Below the pieces are notes generated by a model, which was not told the origin of the DNA, ran no database searches, and was given only the letters and a program-made list of their open reading frames with translations. Positions 35,549-45,462 of a DNA stretch of 54,897 nt are shown one piece after another. A program made the position numbers and the translations under genes. The DNA lies in contig JADJFV010000022.1 in NCBI GenBank assembly GCA_016708435.1, positions 1-54,897 of the forward strand, read 5' to 3'. Position 1 is the first letter of the stretch. Each line of letters opens with the position of its first letter. This stretch comes from Leptospiraceae bacterium (GTDB lineage Bacteria; Spirochaetota; Leptospiria; Leptospirales; Leptospiraceae).

Positions 35549-36873
35549 ATGGCAACTATTGATATTAAAAACCCAAAACAAAGACAAATTTCTACCATTG
35601 CCCTTTTAGAACAAATGGAGAAACAATACAAGAATATCCCGATGGAAGCAATTCTAAAACAAGACGTGCTTCGAATTGGAATTAATTTTTCTCCAGAATC
35701 CCTCACTGGCTCAGAGTTCAAATCGAAAGACTACTTTATTTTTTCCTTCGATCATATTCCTGTCGCGGACATGGAAAAAGGCATCGCTTACAAAACTCCC
35801 GAAGAGATAAAAATATCAGGAGGACATTTTAATTTATTACCAACAGTAATATCCACGCGCAATAATCCTGAATCTCCTTACGTAGTGCGGCTATTCGACA
35901 ATAAACCCTGCCTATATATCGGCGAAGTAAATCTCGGCTCTTTAGAATTTCCACCAATTCCAAGTTGGTATAAACACAAAACAAAGAGCGGAAAAATTCC
36001 AGGAGAAATTGCACCTGTAATCGAATGGGGATATCTCATTTACCTCACAGTATTTCGTAATTGTCAATATTTCGGAAAAGAAGAAGAGTGCGCCTATTGC
36101 GATATTAACCACAACTACCGCCAACAAAAAAATGCAGGTCGTCCTTACACAGGCGTAAAAGACATCGAAGACATTATCGAAGTCATGAGTTGGATTGACA
36201 AAGAAGACAGCGTTGCCAAAGTCTACACAATCACCGGCGGATCGGTATTAACCACACTCAAGAAAAAAAACGAAGTCGACTTTTATTTAGAATATCCAAC
36301 TGAAATCGAAAAACATTTTCCGGGACGTTGGATGGGTAAACTAGTCGCACAAGCATTTGAAAAAGAAGACTGTAAAAAATTCGCAGACGCAGGCATTAAA
36401 GTCTATCATCCTAACTACGAAGTATGGGATCCAAATCTATTCGATAAAATCTGTCCGGGTAAAGCTTCTTGGATCGGACGGGATACATGGATTAGGCGCA
36501 TCGTTGACTCCGCAGAAGTATTTGGACCTTCACACGTCATACCAAACTTCGTAGGTGGAGTCGAACTCTCCGAACCCTACGGTTTCGCAACAGTTGCCGA
36601 AGCAGTCAAGTCAACCGGCGAAGGTTTAGATTTTTCATGTCAAAAGGAATCATGCCCCGCTTCACTGCCTGGTGCCCTGAGCCTTACACAACGCTAGGAA
36701 CACAAGCAGGTCCCCCACTCGAATATTTTTGTGAACTCCTCACCGTATGGAAAAATACATTTGAAAAATACAATCTTCCGGTTCCTCCCGGATACGGCGA
36801 ACCCGGTCCGGGTAAAGCGGTGTTTTCCGTTTCTGCTTTTATGGATGTGATTGGGTATAAGGGAAGAGCTTAA
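35549..36873 (+). pseudogene. Radical SAM protein with unusual cysteine spacing, one frameshift
   Basis: A probable radical SAM enzyme of 441 residues after correction. The putative cluster motif is CQYFGKEEECAYC (Cys172, Cys181, Cys184), with C-x8-C-x2-C spacing in place of the usual C-x3-C-x2-C, preceded by YLIYLTVFRN. Next comes VYTITGGSVLT (the GGE-like SAM contact) and, later, SHVIPNFVGGVELSEPYGF. The frame breaks at 36630-36634 (five T). With one extra T it continues FFMSKGIMPRFTAWCPEPYT and GPPLEYFCELL to the stop at 36873. Both parts are well preserved, so the break may be a sequence error. It ends 4 bp inside the opposing nucleosidase gene. The reaction is unknown. Confidence 0.75.
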
Positions 36874-37490
36874 AGCACAAACTTCAAAATCTCTTTTTGT
36901 AAAATATTGGAACCATGTCGCCAGTTTTGGTTCCAATCTACACTGCCGTTAGCCCCTACATAATTTGTGATATAAAAAAATGCCGTGAAGGGAATAGAAA
37001 GACGAGTAGCGACATAGGCAATTGGAAATGCTTCCATATTTTCTAGATCGACGTCATAGAGGGAATCCACTAATTCTTCCATTGTAAGGTCTACAAGAGT
37101 AACGTAATTAGTAGAATTGGTGATTGCCTCGACTAGTTTTTGATTTTTTATAAAGGGAGTAAATCTCGGGTCTGAGTCGGTTAATAGATGTTTGCCTATG
37201 ACGTCAGGCACTTTTGCCATTCCTTTTATTTCTGCGATGTCTCTATATACAAATTTATTTGAATAAGCAATGTCGCCAATCTTCCGCTTCGAATGGCGAT
37301 AACATCCAGCCGATCCTAGAAATACAATCGATTTAATGTCTTTCATCTTCGATAAATATCTTTGCAGGTTATATAAAGTATCCATAAAACCAACGCCGGT
37401 ATTGTATACTTTGAGATTGGCATACTTACTCAAATGATCGGTTTCCCCCTCAAAGGCACCGCAAAATAGTATGTTACTCAAATCTTGCAC
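36870..37490 (-). CDS. Nucleoside phosphorylase/nucleosidase-superfamily protein
   Basis: A 206-residue protein of the PNP/MTAN superfamily. NTGVGFMDTLYNLQRYL and SIVFLGSAGCY correspond to the N-terminal phosphate/ribose region, and YDVDLENMEAFPIAYVATRL to the conserved ME motif that binds the ribose hydroxyls. FTAFFYITNYVGANGSVDW follows. It could be a futalosine or methylthioadenosine hydrolase, or a nucleoside phosphorylase. The closest look is to the futalosine hydrolase-like group, but I cannot decide. It starts with GTG directly at the end of mutS (no gap), so it is coupled to mutS. Confidence 0.75.
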   Translation of the reverse strand: MQDLSNILFCGAFEGETDHLSKYANLKVYNTGVGFMDTLYNLQRYLSKMKDIKSIVFLGSAGCYRHSKRKIGDIAYSNKFVYRDIAEIKGMAKVPDVIGKHLLTDSDPRFTPFIKNQKLVEAITNSTNYVTLVDLTMEELVDSLYDVDLENMEAFPIAYVATRLSIPFTAFFYITNYVGANGSVDWNQNWRHGSNILQKEILKFVL

Positions 37491-40031
37491 TTATACATTC
37501 CTCGTTAGTTTCTTTAATTCATTTAAGATTTGCAATGCTTCGATAGGAGTAATACTTTCAATTTGAATTTTTTCTAACTCGCGGATAATCTTTGTTTGCT
37601 GGATGTTTGCTTCTGTTTCTTTTGGAAATAAAAGAGGCTCTTCTACTGGTTTTAGTTTAATTTCTTTTTTCTTGGATTCAAGACCTTCGAGTAAAATCTT
37701 AGCACGCCCAATGATTTCATCGGGCACACCGGCAAGCTTTGCTACATAGATACCAAATGATTTCTTTGCTTTACCCATACGGACTTTTTTCAAGAATATG
37801 ATTTCTTCTTTGTCTTCTACTGTATCCATATATAGATTAAAAATGCCTGACTCTTTTTCTAGTTGGGTTAACTCATGGTAATGCGTTGCAAAGATAGTCT
37901 TGGTCTTTGTTTGCCTTTCGGCTGATAGATGCTCTAAAATTGCCCATGCAAGGCTCATTCCATCATAAGTGGAAGTGCCGCGTCCTATTTCATCAAATAA
38001 TACAAGGCTATCAGGAGTTTTATTTTTTAGGATATGAGCTGTCTCTTTCATTTCAACAAAGAACGTAGACTGACCAGTTGTAATATCATCCCCAGAACCA
38101 ATACGTGTAAATAGTTTATCCACTATAGAAAGATTTGCTTTCTTTGCGGGAATGTAAGAACCCATTTGAAAGAGTATCTGGCAAAGAGCGATTTGGCGCA
38201 TATAGGTAGACTTACCCGCCATATTCGGACCCGTAAGAATTGCAATAGAAGAATTGGTTCTATTGAGATAAACATCATTACCCACAAACCTTTCGCCTAT
38301 CTTCATAAATTTTTCAATCACAGGATGACGGGCTTCTATTAAACTTAGTTCGCCCTTCTCATTCATTTCAGCGGCTACCCAGTTATATTCATCTTTACAA
38401 GCACAAAGAGAAAGCGTATAGTCAAGTTGTCCAATTTCTTTTGAAAGTGCGATGAAGCTATGAAATTCCTTTAGAACTTCTTGCATCATTTTTTCAAATT
38501 CTTCTTTTTCGATGGATTGTATAATTTCATCTGCTTCAAGAATAGTTCTTTCGATGTCTTCGAGTTCAGCAAAAGTAAATCTCTCGGAGGTAACGAGTGT
38601 TTGCTTCTTTTGGTATCGCGTTGGTGCAAGCTCTGAGTCTTTTCGCGATAATTCAACATAGAACCCTACTACTTTATTATAACGAATCTTAAGTGTATTA
38701 AGCCCTAGCGCCTTACGCTCTTTATCCTCAAGTGCAATGATCCAGTCTTTTCCTTTCGTCTTTGCTTCTCTGGCTCGATCAAGTTCAGGGTTAAATCCAG
38801 TCTTTAAGAAAGCACCTTCTCCTCCGAGTATGGGAGGAAGCTCATTTTCCGAAAGTCTAGCGGCTATAAAGGAGTAAACGTTATCTAGTTTTATTTCCGG
38901 AATTGTAAATTTATATTCAATTGCTTTTAATGAAGCCTGAATTGATTTTGCAATTTCGATTGTTCTAAGAATAGTTTTAAAATCACGCGGTAAACCCTTT
39001 GCGCCTCTGAATCTAGAAATAATTCTTTCTATATCTGCAAATTCAGAAAGCTCTTCAGAGAGTTGGTGTTTTATTTTTTTATTTGCATCTAGGATTTTAA
39101 TTTGATTCCAGATAAATTCCAGTGCAGTTTTACTCTTTAATGGAAATAGAATTTTGTTTTTTAATACACGTTTTCCTATTCCAGTATGACATTTATTTAA
39201 TACAGTAAAAAGAGAATGATGCTTACTTGCTTCATTTTGGTTTTCGATTAGGTCTAGATTTTGGACTGTGTCTTCGTCTAACTCCATGTAATCGCTATCA
39301 TCCATGATGACAGGATTCTTAAAAACAAAACTACTTTTCTTAAAATTTCGATCGATTATAAATTGAATCAATACTTCGAGATTAGAAAACTTTGCAGTCT
39401 TATCGGCTTTACCAAAATCAATTTCCGATTTATTTAGAATTGTATTTACGCAAATATCTTCGAAGTGAAAATTTTTCCAATACTCTTCTTCTTCTTTTAA
39501 GAGCATAATTTCTTTCGGTTCAAATTTACGAATCGTTGCAAATAAATCTTCTCTTGCTTCTCGTGCAAAACTAAAATAATATAAATCTCCAGTTGATATA
39601 TCTGCGAAGGCAACAAGTATTTGGCGCAAATCAAACAAAAAAACGGCAAAGTAATTATTATTATATGACCCAATTAGGTTTTCTTCGATTACTGTGCCTG
39701 GAGTCACAATGCGAACGACTTCTCTTTGGAGAAGTTTCACATTTGGGTCTTCTGATTTAATCTGCTCACAGATGACTACTTTTTTTCGCGCAGTGATAAG
39801 TCTTGAAATGTAACTTTCCGTTGCATGGTAAGGAATTCCACACATTGGAATTTGATTTTGTCTTTTAGTGAGCGCAATATCAAGAATAGCCGAAGCGGTG
39901 ATTGCATCTTCCATAAACATTTCATAAAAATCCCCCATCCTAAAAAATAAAATTCCATCGGGATGTTTTGATTTTATTTCTGCAAATTGTTTCATTGCAG
40001 GCGTTGTTAATGGATCAGATTCTTTTTGCAT
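37491..40031 (-). CDS. mutS: DNA mismatch repair protein MutS
   Basis: MutS recognises mismatches and small loops in DNA and starts repair with MutL. It is 846 residues, the usual MutS1 size. The mismatch-binding motif is FFRMGDFYEMF (Phe and Glu wedge) near residue 25-34, followed by CGIPYHA. The ATPase domain has TGPNMAGKSTYMRQ (Walker A), TGQSTFFVEMKET, LVLFDEIGRGTST (Walker B) and FATHYHEL. The start overlaps trpF by 17 bp, with ATG at 40031. Its downstream neighbour starts immediately. This gene is intact, so mutator status cannot explain the homopolymer frameshifts seen elsewhere in the window. Confidence 0.96.
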   Translation of the reverse strand: MQKESDPLTTPAMKQFAEIKSKHPDGILFFRMGDFYEMFMEDAITASAILDIALTKRQNQIPMCGIPYHATESYISRLITARKKVVICEQIKSEDPNVKLLQREVVRIVTPGTVIEENLIGSYNNNYFAVFLFDLRQILVAFADISTGDLYYFSFAREAREDLFATIRKFEPKEIMLLKEEEEYWKNFHFEDICVNTILNKSEIDFGKADKTAKFSNLEVLIQFIIDRNFKKSSFVFKNPVIMDDSDYMELDEDTVQNLDLIENQNEASKHHSLFTVLNKCHTGIGKRVLKNKILFPLKSKTALEFIWNQIKILDANKKIKHQLSEELSEFADIERIISRFRGAKGLPRDFKTILRTIEIAKSIQASLKAIEYKFTIPEIKLDNVYSFIAARLSENELPPILGGEGAFLKTGFNPELDRAREAKTKGKDWIIALEDKERKALGLNTLKIRYNKVVGFYVELSRKDSELAPTRYQKKQTLVTSERFTFAELEDIERTILEADEIIQSIEKEEFEKMMQEVLKEFHSFIALSKEIGQLDYTLSLCACKDEYNWVAAEMNEKGELSLIEARHPVIEKFMKIGERFVGNDVYLNRTNSSIAILTGPNMAGKSTYMRQIALCQILFQMGSYIPAKKANLSIVDKLFTRIGSGDDITTGQSTFFVEMKETAHILKNKTPDSLVLFDEIGRGTSTYDGMSLAWAILEHLSAERQTKTKTIFATHYHELTQLEKESGIFNLYMDTVEDKEEIIFLKKVRMGKAKKSFGIYVAKLAGVPDEIIGRAKILLEGLESKKKEIKLKPVEEPLLFPKETEANIQQTKIIRELEKIQIESITPIEALQILNELKKLTRNV

Positions 40032-40644
40032 TTTTTATAAATTCTTCTATTAATTTAATATCTTTCTCGCCAGGGCTTGTTTCTACACCAGATGCAACAT
40101 CAACACCAAATGGTTGTAAAACACTAATTGCTTTACCTACATTGGAGGGCTTAAGTCCACCGGCTAATAGGTATTTTCTTCTCACTGCTTTTGCATTTTC
40201 CCATTCAAATACCTGTCCACTTCCACCGCCTAGTCCTTCTTTATAACTATCTAAAATTAAAAACTCGGTTTCATACTCTATAAATGACAAATCATTAACA
40301 GGCTCTTTAACCGAAACCTGCGGAATTAGTTTTTGATTAAAACTTCGCAGCAAATTTAGATTCAAAGTATTATCATGGGCAACAAACTGAACAAAGTCAA
40401 ACGGAATTTTACTTAGAATCTCTCTTATTTGAGTTTCGGAATTTTGATAAAACAATCCAACAACCAGAAGAGAATGATTGCTCCTTTTTTTGATGGATTC
40501 GAAAACTTCCATTCCTTTCTTTAAGTCTACGCTACGTTTGCTGACCGGAGAAAAATTGATACCGATATAATCTCCACCTGAATCGATTACGCTCATAGCC
40601 GTATCAATGGTTTTGATTCCACAGATTTTTACTCGCACTGTCAT
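40015..40644 (-). CDS. trpF: Phosphoribosylanthranilate isomerase
   Basis: TrpF converts phosphoribosylanthranilate to CdRP in tryptophan synthesis. It is a TIM-barrel protein of 209 residues. Motifs are VRVKICGIKTIDTA with the catalytic Cys8, GDYIGINFSPVSKRSV, LLVVGLFYQ, VQFVAHD, the catalytic Asp in FLILDS, LAGGLKPSNVGKAI, and GVDVASGVETSPGEKD (phosphate site). It is first in a trpF-mutS-nucleosidase run; no other trp gene is in the window. Confidence 0.95.
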   Translation of the reverse strand: MTVRVKICGIKTIDTAMSVIDSGGDYIGINFSPVSKRSVDLKKGMEVFESIKKRSNHSLLVVGLFYQNSETQIREILSKIPFDFVQFVAHDNTLNLNLLRSFNQKLIPQVSVKEPVNDLSFIEYETEFLILDSYKEGLGGGSGQVFEWENAKAVRRKYLLAGGLKPSNVGKAISVLQPFGVDVASGVETSPGEKDIKLIEEFIKNAKRI

Positions 40645-40745
40645 TTAGGAAACAATGTATGGAACGCTTCTACAGACAAGTTTTTTGCAATTTACAGTGC
40701 AAAGTTTTTTTTATTGTAGGAATTGCAACTAATAGGATAAGTGGA

Positions 40746-41687
40746 ATGAGCATGAGGCGGTTTATGAAACTATTTATTCCTTTTTTTATTCTATTCTTTT
40801 CGTTTTGCAATTTTAAAAAAGAGCAAAACCAAAATCATCCTGTATCTGACAGAAAGGAGACTGATATGCTCCTATTAAAGCTATATTGGTTTGAAGGCGA
40901 TGTTACGATCCAAAGGAAAAATGCCAATGTGCCTGTGCAAACTGATTTAGAATTGGAAAAGGATGATTTAATTAAAACAGGTGCAAATGGCTCTGCTGAA
41001 CTTTTGCTCGGAATCGATCATCACATAAAGCTTGGGAATCATTCTGAAATCTCTGTTACAAATCTTCTAACAACAAATGGGGAAACAACTTCAAGCATTT
41101 CGCTCAAATCAGGAAAGGTATTAGTCATAGCTAATGCTGACAGCCAAGAGGAAATTTCAATCCTGACTCCAAATACGCTCGCTAATACAAAAGACAGTAT
41201 TGTTCTTGCTCAAATTATTCCCGACAATAAAAAACCAAAAGGCACTGAATGTGATAAAAATTCCTGCTTCACAAAACTCGCTGTTTTAAATGGCAAATTA
41301 CATGTTAAGCAAGTCGGAAATGCAAGTGACTTACTCGTAGAAAAAAAATTTCAACTCACAGTTGGCAATGAATCAGAACTTTCGCAAAACAAGATTTTAC
41401 CCCTCGATAGAATTTCTCAGTCTGACGCAAAGAATATGCTTGCATTTCATGCTAACGAGCCAGTGGTTGAGCAATTGATTTTACAAGAATACAATTCAGC
41501 GCAAACTTTTGTTAAGCCACAAATAGTAATAACGAATAGGAATGCTTTGAATAAGAAACCTTTGCCGCCTACTCAGAAAATACCAAAAAAGCCAGCCGCA
41601 ATTAAGAAACCGGCTAATCAGAAGAAGCCAGTATCAAAAGATATTCATAGAGATAGACTCAAGTTAGAACCGAATAAGAAATTCTAG
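40746..41687 (+). CDS. FecR-like domain lipoprotein
   Basis: A surface or periplasmic protein of about 313 residues. The start at 40746 (MSMRRFMKLF) is chosen over the longer frame from 40659 because a lipoprotein signal follows directly: FIPFFILFFSFC, with lipobox cysteine. An ATG at 40764 is also possible. The FecR-type domain follows: YWFEGDVTIQRKNANVPVQT, DLIKTGANGSAELLLG, ITLKLGNHSEI-like strand, SSISLKSGKVLVIA. These domains often detect surface signals or bind cell-wall components. The C-terminal is Lys/Pro-rich (KKPLPPTQKIPKKPAAIKKP), possibly a wall-spanning stretch. It is divergent from trpF. Confidence 0.8.
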   Translation: MSMRRFMKLFIPFFILFFSFCNFKKEQNQNHPVSDRKETDMLLLKLYWFEGDVTIQRKNANVPVQTDLELEKDDLIKTGANGSAELLLGIDHHIKLGNHSEISVTNLLTTNGETTSSISLKSGKVLVIANADSQEEISILTPNTLANTKDSIVLAQIIPDNKKPKGTECDKNSCFTKLAVLNGKLHVKQVGNASDLLVEKKFQLTVGNESELSQNKILPLDRISQSDAKNMLAFHANEPVVEQLILQEYNSAQTFVKPQIVITNRNALNKKPLPPTQKIPKKPAAIKKPANQKKPVSKDIHRDRLKLEPNKKF

Positions 41688-41688
41688 T

Positions 41689-43983
41689 TTAAAGAATTTT
41701 CTTATTCAAGAATTTATAATACTCAACTTCGATTGTATTAATTAAGAAAGTATAGTATTTAACTAAGGCTGAGTCGTATTTATTTTTTTCCGCCACTGCT
41801 CGATAGTGCTCTGACATTTGATTACGCATTAAAGGAGACTTAAAGTCTTCTTTATTGATAATGACCGAGGCAGGTTTTCCCTTTGGGACAATATCAGCAG
41901 GAATTGCGATTACAACACTATTTGTCATCAAAGAGTATTCAACAGCAGAGGCTACTTTTTGGTTATCCCCTTCTTTGGCAAGAACCGGCACTGCTCTTTT
42001 GATATCATCTAAATTACTTTGGATTTTTGTTCTAAGTAAATTGATATCATACAACTTCTCGTCAATGGTATTGTATTTTTTAGGAAATACATATTGAATA
42101 GCCGCTCTTGCGATAATGCTGGTTTTTTCTTCTTTACTCTTACTATCTTCCTCAATTGACTTTTGCATTGCGGTATCAAATCCCACTTCGTTTCCGAAAG
42201 CACTTGCTTTATTCTGTGCTTTCTTATCCGAAGATTTGTCTTTTTTTCTGAAATACACAGCAGCAGCTAAGCCAGCTATTCCACTCATCAAGAGCCCAAA
42301 GAAGATTGTTCCAAGACTCGCTTCAACAAATGAAATCATTATAAAAATTGTCATTAGGAATATAAAAACCATTAGCCCGACAGGTAAATTAAATCTACGC
42401 TGAAATGCTTCCCGCTTGATTCGTTCCCTTTCTTGCTGTTCAAGAGAATTTATATCACTTGTTAGCTTATTGATATGATCTTCTTTGATATTCGTATTTA
42501 ACTTAGGATTCTTTTGAAGAATCATTTCTTGGTTTATAATTTTTGCATATTCAAGTTCTTTCTTATATTCCGGATTTGATGTGGATAAAGAAGCAAGCTT
42601 ATGCAATACGCTAGCCATGTAACTCTGATCAACAGCGTAAAACAAAGATTTGCCGCTATCATCCTTCAAAGAATAAGTTCCAAATGTATTGGTGATATCT
42701 TTACGAAGTCTTTCTGTAAAACTTTTAATTTTTTCTGTTTCTTTGATGCCTGCTCTTTCTACTTCTTGGTTTAAATCCAAGGATAAAAGTGTAAGCTCTG
42801 ATTTTGTATTTTCAGTGACTAATTTTTCTAAAGACTTTGAAAGCTTATTATATATAGAAGAATACTTTCTATCTAGAAGATTATTCATATCACTCATAAA
42901 CTTTTCAACGATGCGAACTGAAAGATTACAAGTATTTTGAACTGACCTTGCAAATTCAGAATTAAATTTATCAAAAGGAAAGGACTTGATGATTTCGATT
43001 AGAATTTTTACTTTCTCTCGTCCCTGTCTACGACCGTCAGGCGCAAGATCAATATGCTCTCGCTTATACTCGTTCAGCTTATATTTTATATCACTGAGGT
43101 TTCCCTCTTCCGCTAATTTGCGAAGTTGCTCCATTGCAAATTTTTCTAGTCCGTCTGATTGAGCACGATAATGATTTACTATTTCAGGTGGTCTCTGATA
43201 AGTTCCATCGTCTTTTAATTCAATCTCATCAATAATTAAATGGTAGCCTGGCATTACCTGCTCGAGAAGTCCTTTCTCATGTCCATATTCGATAAAGTCA
43301 TCAACAAAGTCCTTAATAGGAATATAGGCGTAGGGTTTAAATCCACCTTTAATCAAAAGACCAATCTCTGCTTCTAAAGAACAATTCATTGGATAAAGCC
43401 AGCTAGCCCCTGATTTGTTTTTTTGGAAAAGGAAATTACCGGGATTGTTCTCATCAATTTCTTTGATTCGCTTTGCTCGATTGGATAGAATTAAATCTAC
43501 CATTGCCCTCGAATAATCAAAGCAGGCTTCACGATAATTCTTCACGTTAATTTCGTGTGTGTATTGAGGTGAGACAATCGCAATCTTAGCTAATACCTTT
43601 GCACCATTCTTAATTAAAAATGGATAAATGTAAGCCATTCTTTCTTTTCCGCCATTATCAATATCGGACAATTGCTTTAGTGCTTGGTCTATTGCAGCAA
43701 CGGACTTTGCTTGCTCACTTAAATTTGTATATTTATGCAAATGATCGATAATTTTATCTAAAGTGATTAATTCAGTTGGATGGAGAGCCTTTGAACCGGG
43801 TCGGTCTTTTCCTTTATGACGATCTCTCAATTCGTCCATGATCGATCTCGAAGTCGCGGAAAGACTATTCATAGACTGCGGAGTTTTAACTAAAACAGTC
43901 TTGTCAATTGCTCCTGCCTTTGCAGGAATACTCGGAGGTGCTACCGCTTTCTCAGTATTGTTTTTTGAATTAGGTTCTGCCAT
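41689..43983 (-). CDS. Large conserved protein with two membrane segments, unknown function
   Basis: A 764-residue protein. The start at ATG 43983 (MAEPNSKNNTEKAV) is preferred to a TTG 42 bp upstream. The first about 560 residues are helical and soluble (HPTELITLDKIIDHLHKYTN and EQERERIKREAFQRRFNLPV). Two hydrophobic segments follow (VFIFLMTIFIMISFV, and GTIFFGLLMSGIAGLAAAVY, about 570-610). The C-terminal about 150 residues are mixed (SVVIAIPADIVPKGKPASVI). It has the look of a spirochaete-specific scaffold or envelope-associated protein, but I do not recognise the family. No enzymatic motif is seen. It ends 1 base from the convergent FecR gene. Confidence 0.7.
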   Translation of the reverse strand: MAEPNSKNNTEKAVAPPSIPAKAGAIDKTVLVKTPQSMNSLSATSRSIMDELRDRHKGKDRPGSKALHPTELITLDKIIDHLHKYTNLSEQAKSVAAIDQALKQLSDIDNGGKERMAYIYPFLIKNGAKVLAKIAIVSPQYTHEINVKNYREACFDYSRAMVDLILSNRAKRIKEIDENNPGNFLFQKNKSGASWLYPMNCSLEAEIGLLIKGGFKPYAYIPIKDFVDDFIEYGHEKGLLEQVMPGYHLIIDEIELKDDGTYQRPPEIVNHYRAQSDGLEKFAMEQLRKLAEEGNLSDIKYKLNEYKREHIDLAPDGRRQGREKVKILIEIIKSFPFDKFNSEFARSVQNTCNLSVRIVEKFMSDMNNLLDRKYSSIYNKLSKSLEKLVTENTKSELTLLSLDLNQEVERAGIKETEKIKSFTERLRKDITNTFGTYSLKDDSGKSLFYAVDQSYMASVLHKLASLSTSNPEYKKELEYAKIINQEMILQKNPKLNTNIKEDHINKLTSDINSLEQQERERIKREAFQRRFNLPVGLMVFIFLMTIFIMISFVEASLGTIFFGLLMSGIAGLAAAVYFRKKDKSSDKKAQNKASAFGNEVGFDTAMQKSIEEDSKSKEEKTSIIARAAIQYVFPKKYNTIDEKLYDINLLRTKIQSNLDDIKRAVPVLAKEGDNQKVASAVEYSLMTNSVVIAIPADIVPKGKPASVIINKEDFKSPLMRNQMSEHYRAVAEKNKYDSALVKYYTFLINTIEVEYYKFLNKKIL

Positions 43984-44157
43984 ACGATTAGTAAGGTATT
44001 CTTTTAGAGTCTGTCCAGCTTGCAAGCATTAATTGCAAGTATGAAAAACTTTATATACTAGAGTAAAGAATAAATAATCCACCAAATACTAGGCTATTTG
44101 ACCATTCGTAAGTGGCAGAAATGGTCAAAGTTTCTTTCTTTAGAGCATCAAATCGTA

Positions 44158-44708
44158 TCAATACTTCTTTGACACTGTTTCGAGCATGGAATGAATCTCA
44201 GTTGCTTGCTCTTTTTTTCCATTTTCAGAATAATAGGTTTCTAATTTTTCGAGCAAACGAACGTTTTCAGGGTTTTTCTTCAACTCGTTCAGTAGAGATT
44301 CTTGCTCGGCGCTTATTCTAGAATACGTATTACCATTTAAATGAATCGGAGTTGCATGAGATGGAAATTTGCCAAATTCAGGATTAGAGGAGTCACCCGA
44401 ATAAAAAACAACTACACTTACAATCACTGCAACTAACGCAAAACCCCCTGAGAAAACAACTGGGAGACTATACTTTCTCTCGGTTCCGTCAGAGTAAGTC
44501 TCGACCACTTCCAAATCAATGTGCTCAAGACGATTTAGAAGCCTAGTATTAAAATCTTTATCTATTTTGATTTGCGATAATTCCTTTTCTCTGTATTCAG
44601 AAACACAACGTATCAGACTGCATTCAACATGTACATGATCGGATTCATCTTCCTTAGAAATTCTCTCAATTTTCGTTTTTAACCAATTTAATAAATTTGA
44701 TTTATACC
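44158..44708 (-). CDS. Probable anti-sigma factor, start codon unclear
   Basis: The open frame begins right after a stop at about 44712 and overlaps the last codons of the sigma factor gene. It reads LLNWLKTKIERISKEDESDH then VECSLIRCVSEYREKELSQI and continues to EVVETYSDGTERKYSLPVVF. A single membrane segment follows (FALVAVIVSVVVFY), then an outside domain with two helices that looks like a TPR unit (LLNELKKNPENVRLLEKLET). This is the typical anti-sigma layout. However, no ATG, GTG or TTG lies in frame until a TTG at 44514, which would cut off the whole cytoplasmic sigma-binding part. A non-standard start (ATT or similar), or a base error near the start, is likely. Confidence 0.6.
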
Positions 44709-45275
44709 AATTTTAACCTCTCGTTTCTCGTCTTGCAATATCATATGTTTTAAAATTTCCTTTGCCTTAAAGAGTCGGCTCTTTACTGTACCCACGTTAC
44801 ATTCTAAAAGCTCTGCTATGTCCGAATAAGACATTTCTTCGAAGTATCGTAAGTCAATGACCTCTTTGTAAATGCCCTCTAACTGATTGATCTTTTTTAT
44901 TAGATAGGCAGATTCGTCTGAGAGTTCTAATTTTTTTTCAAAACCAGGCCTTTCATCTACAAATTGTTGTTCATTGTCATCGATTGATTTTTCTACCATT
45001 CTTTTTCTTTTTGTCAAGAGATCTTTTGACTTATTTATCACAATTCGATAGAGCCATGTGTAAACTCCAGCCTCTGCTCTAAAATTTACGATTGATTTAT
45101 ATCCTGCGATTAACGCATCCTGTACTATATCATCTGCATCATCATCATCCTTCACCATGGACTTGGCTTTGCGAAAAAGTCTCTCCCGAAAAGGTGTGAC
45201 TAATTCCATGTAGGCGTATTTATCTCCTGCCTTTATTTTTTGAAGTAAGATTTTTTCTTTTTCTCTTAGAGTCAT
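44688..45275 (-). CDS. ECF-type RNA polymerase sigma factor
   Basis: A 195-residue group 4 (ECF) sigma factor. Region 2 (about 20-90) contains DADDIVQDALIAGYKSIVNF and VYTWLYRIVINKSKDLL, which bind core polymerase and the -10 element. Region 4 (about 135-185) contains EVIDLRYFEEMSYSDIAELL and NVGTVKSRLFKAKEIL, a helix-turn-helix for the -35 element. The linker contains an unusual acidic patch (VDERPGFEKKLELSDESA). It overlaps the next gene, the probable anti-sigma factor, so the two are translationally coupled. Its regulon cannot be read from the window. Confidence 0.93.
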   Translation of the reverse strand: MTLREKEKILLQKIKAGDKYAYMELVTPFRERLFRKAKSMVKDDDDADDIVQDALIAGYKSIVNFRAEAGVYTWLYRIVINKSKDLLTKRKRMVEKSIDDNEQQFVDERPGFEKKLELSDESAYLIKKINQLEGIYKEVIDLRYFEEMSYSDIAELLECNVGTVKSRLFKAKEILKHMILQDEKREVKIGINQIY

Positions 45276-45462
45276 GTTCTATGTTTACCTATAAAATATT
45301 TAAAACTTTCTAGACAATGTTTTTTCGACAGAGTAAAAATTGCTTTTTCATCGACTGCCGTATGATTTCTAAATATTTGTAATTATTCTAATTATTTTAT
45401 ATCATGTTTTAAAGGAAAATTAGTCGTCAACTAAAAAGATAAAGTCGAATCTTTAAACACTA

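Noticed and set aside
40659..40745. Longer start for the FecR-like protein
   Set aside because: It would place 29 residues before a clear lipoprotein signal peptide; a start at 40746 or 40764 fits better.
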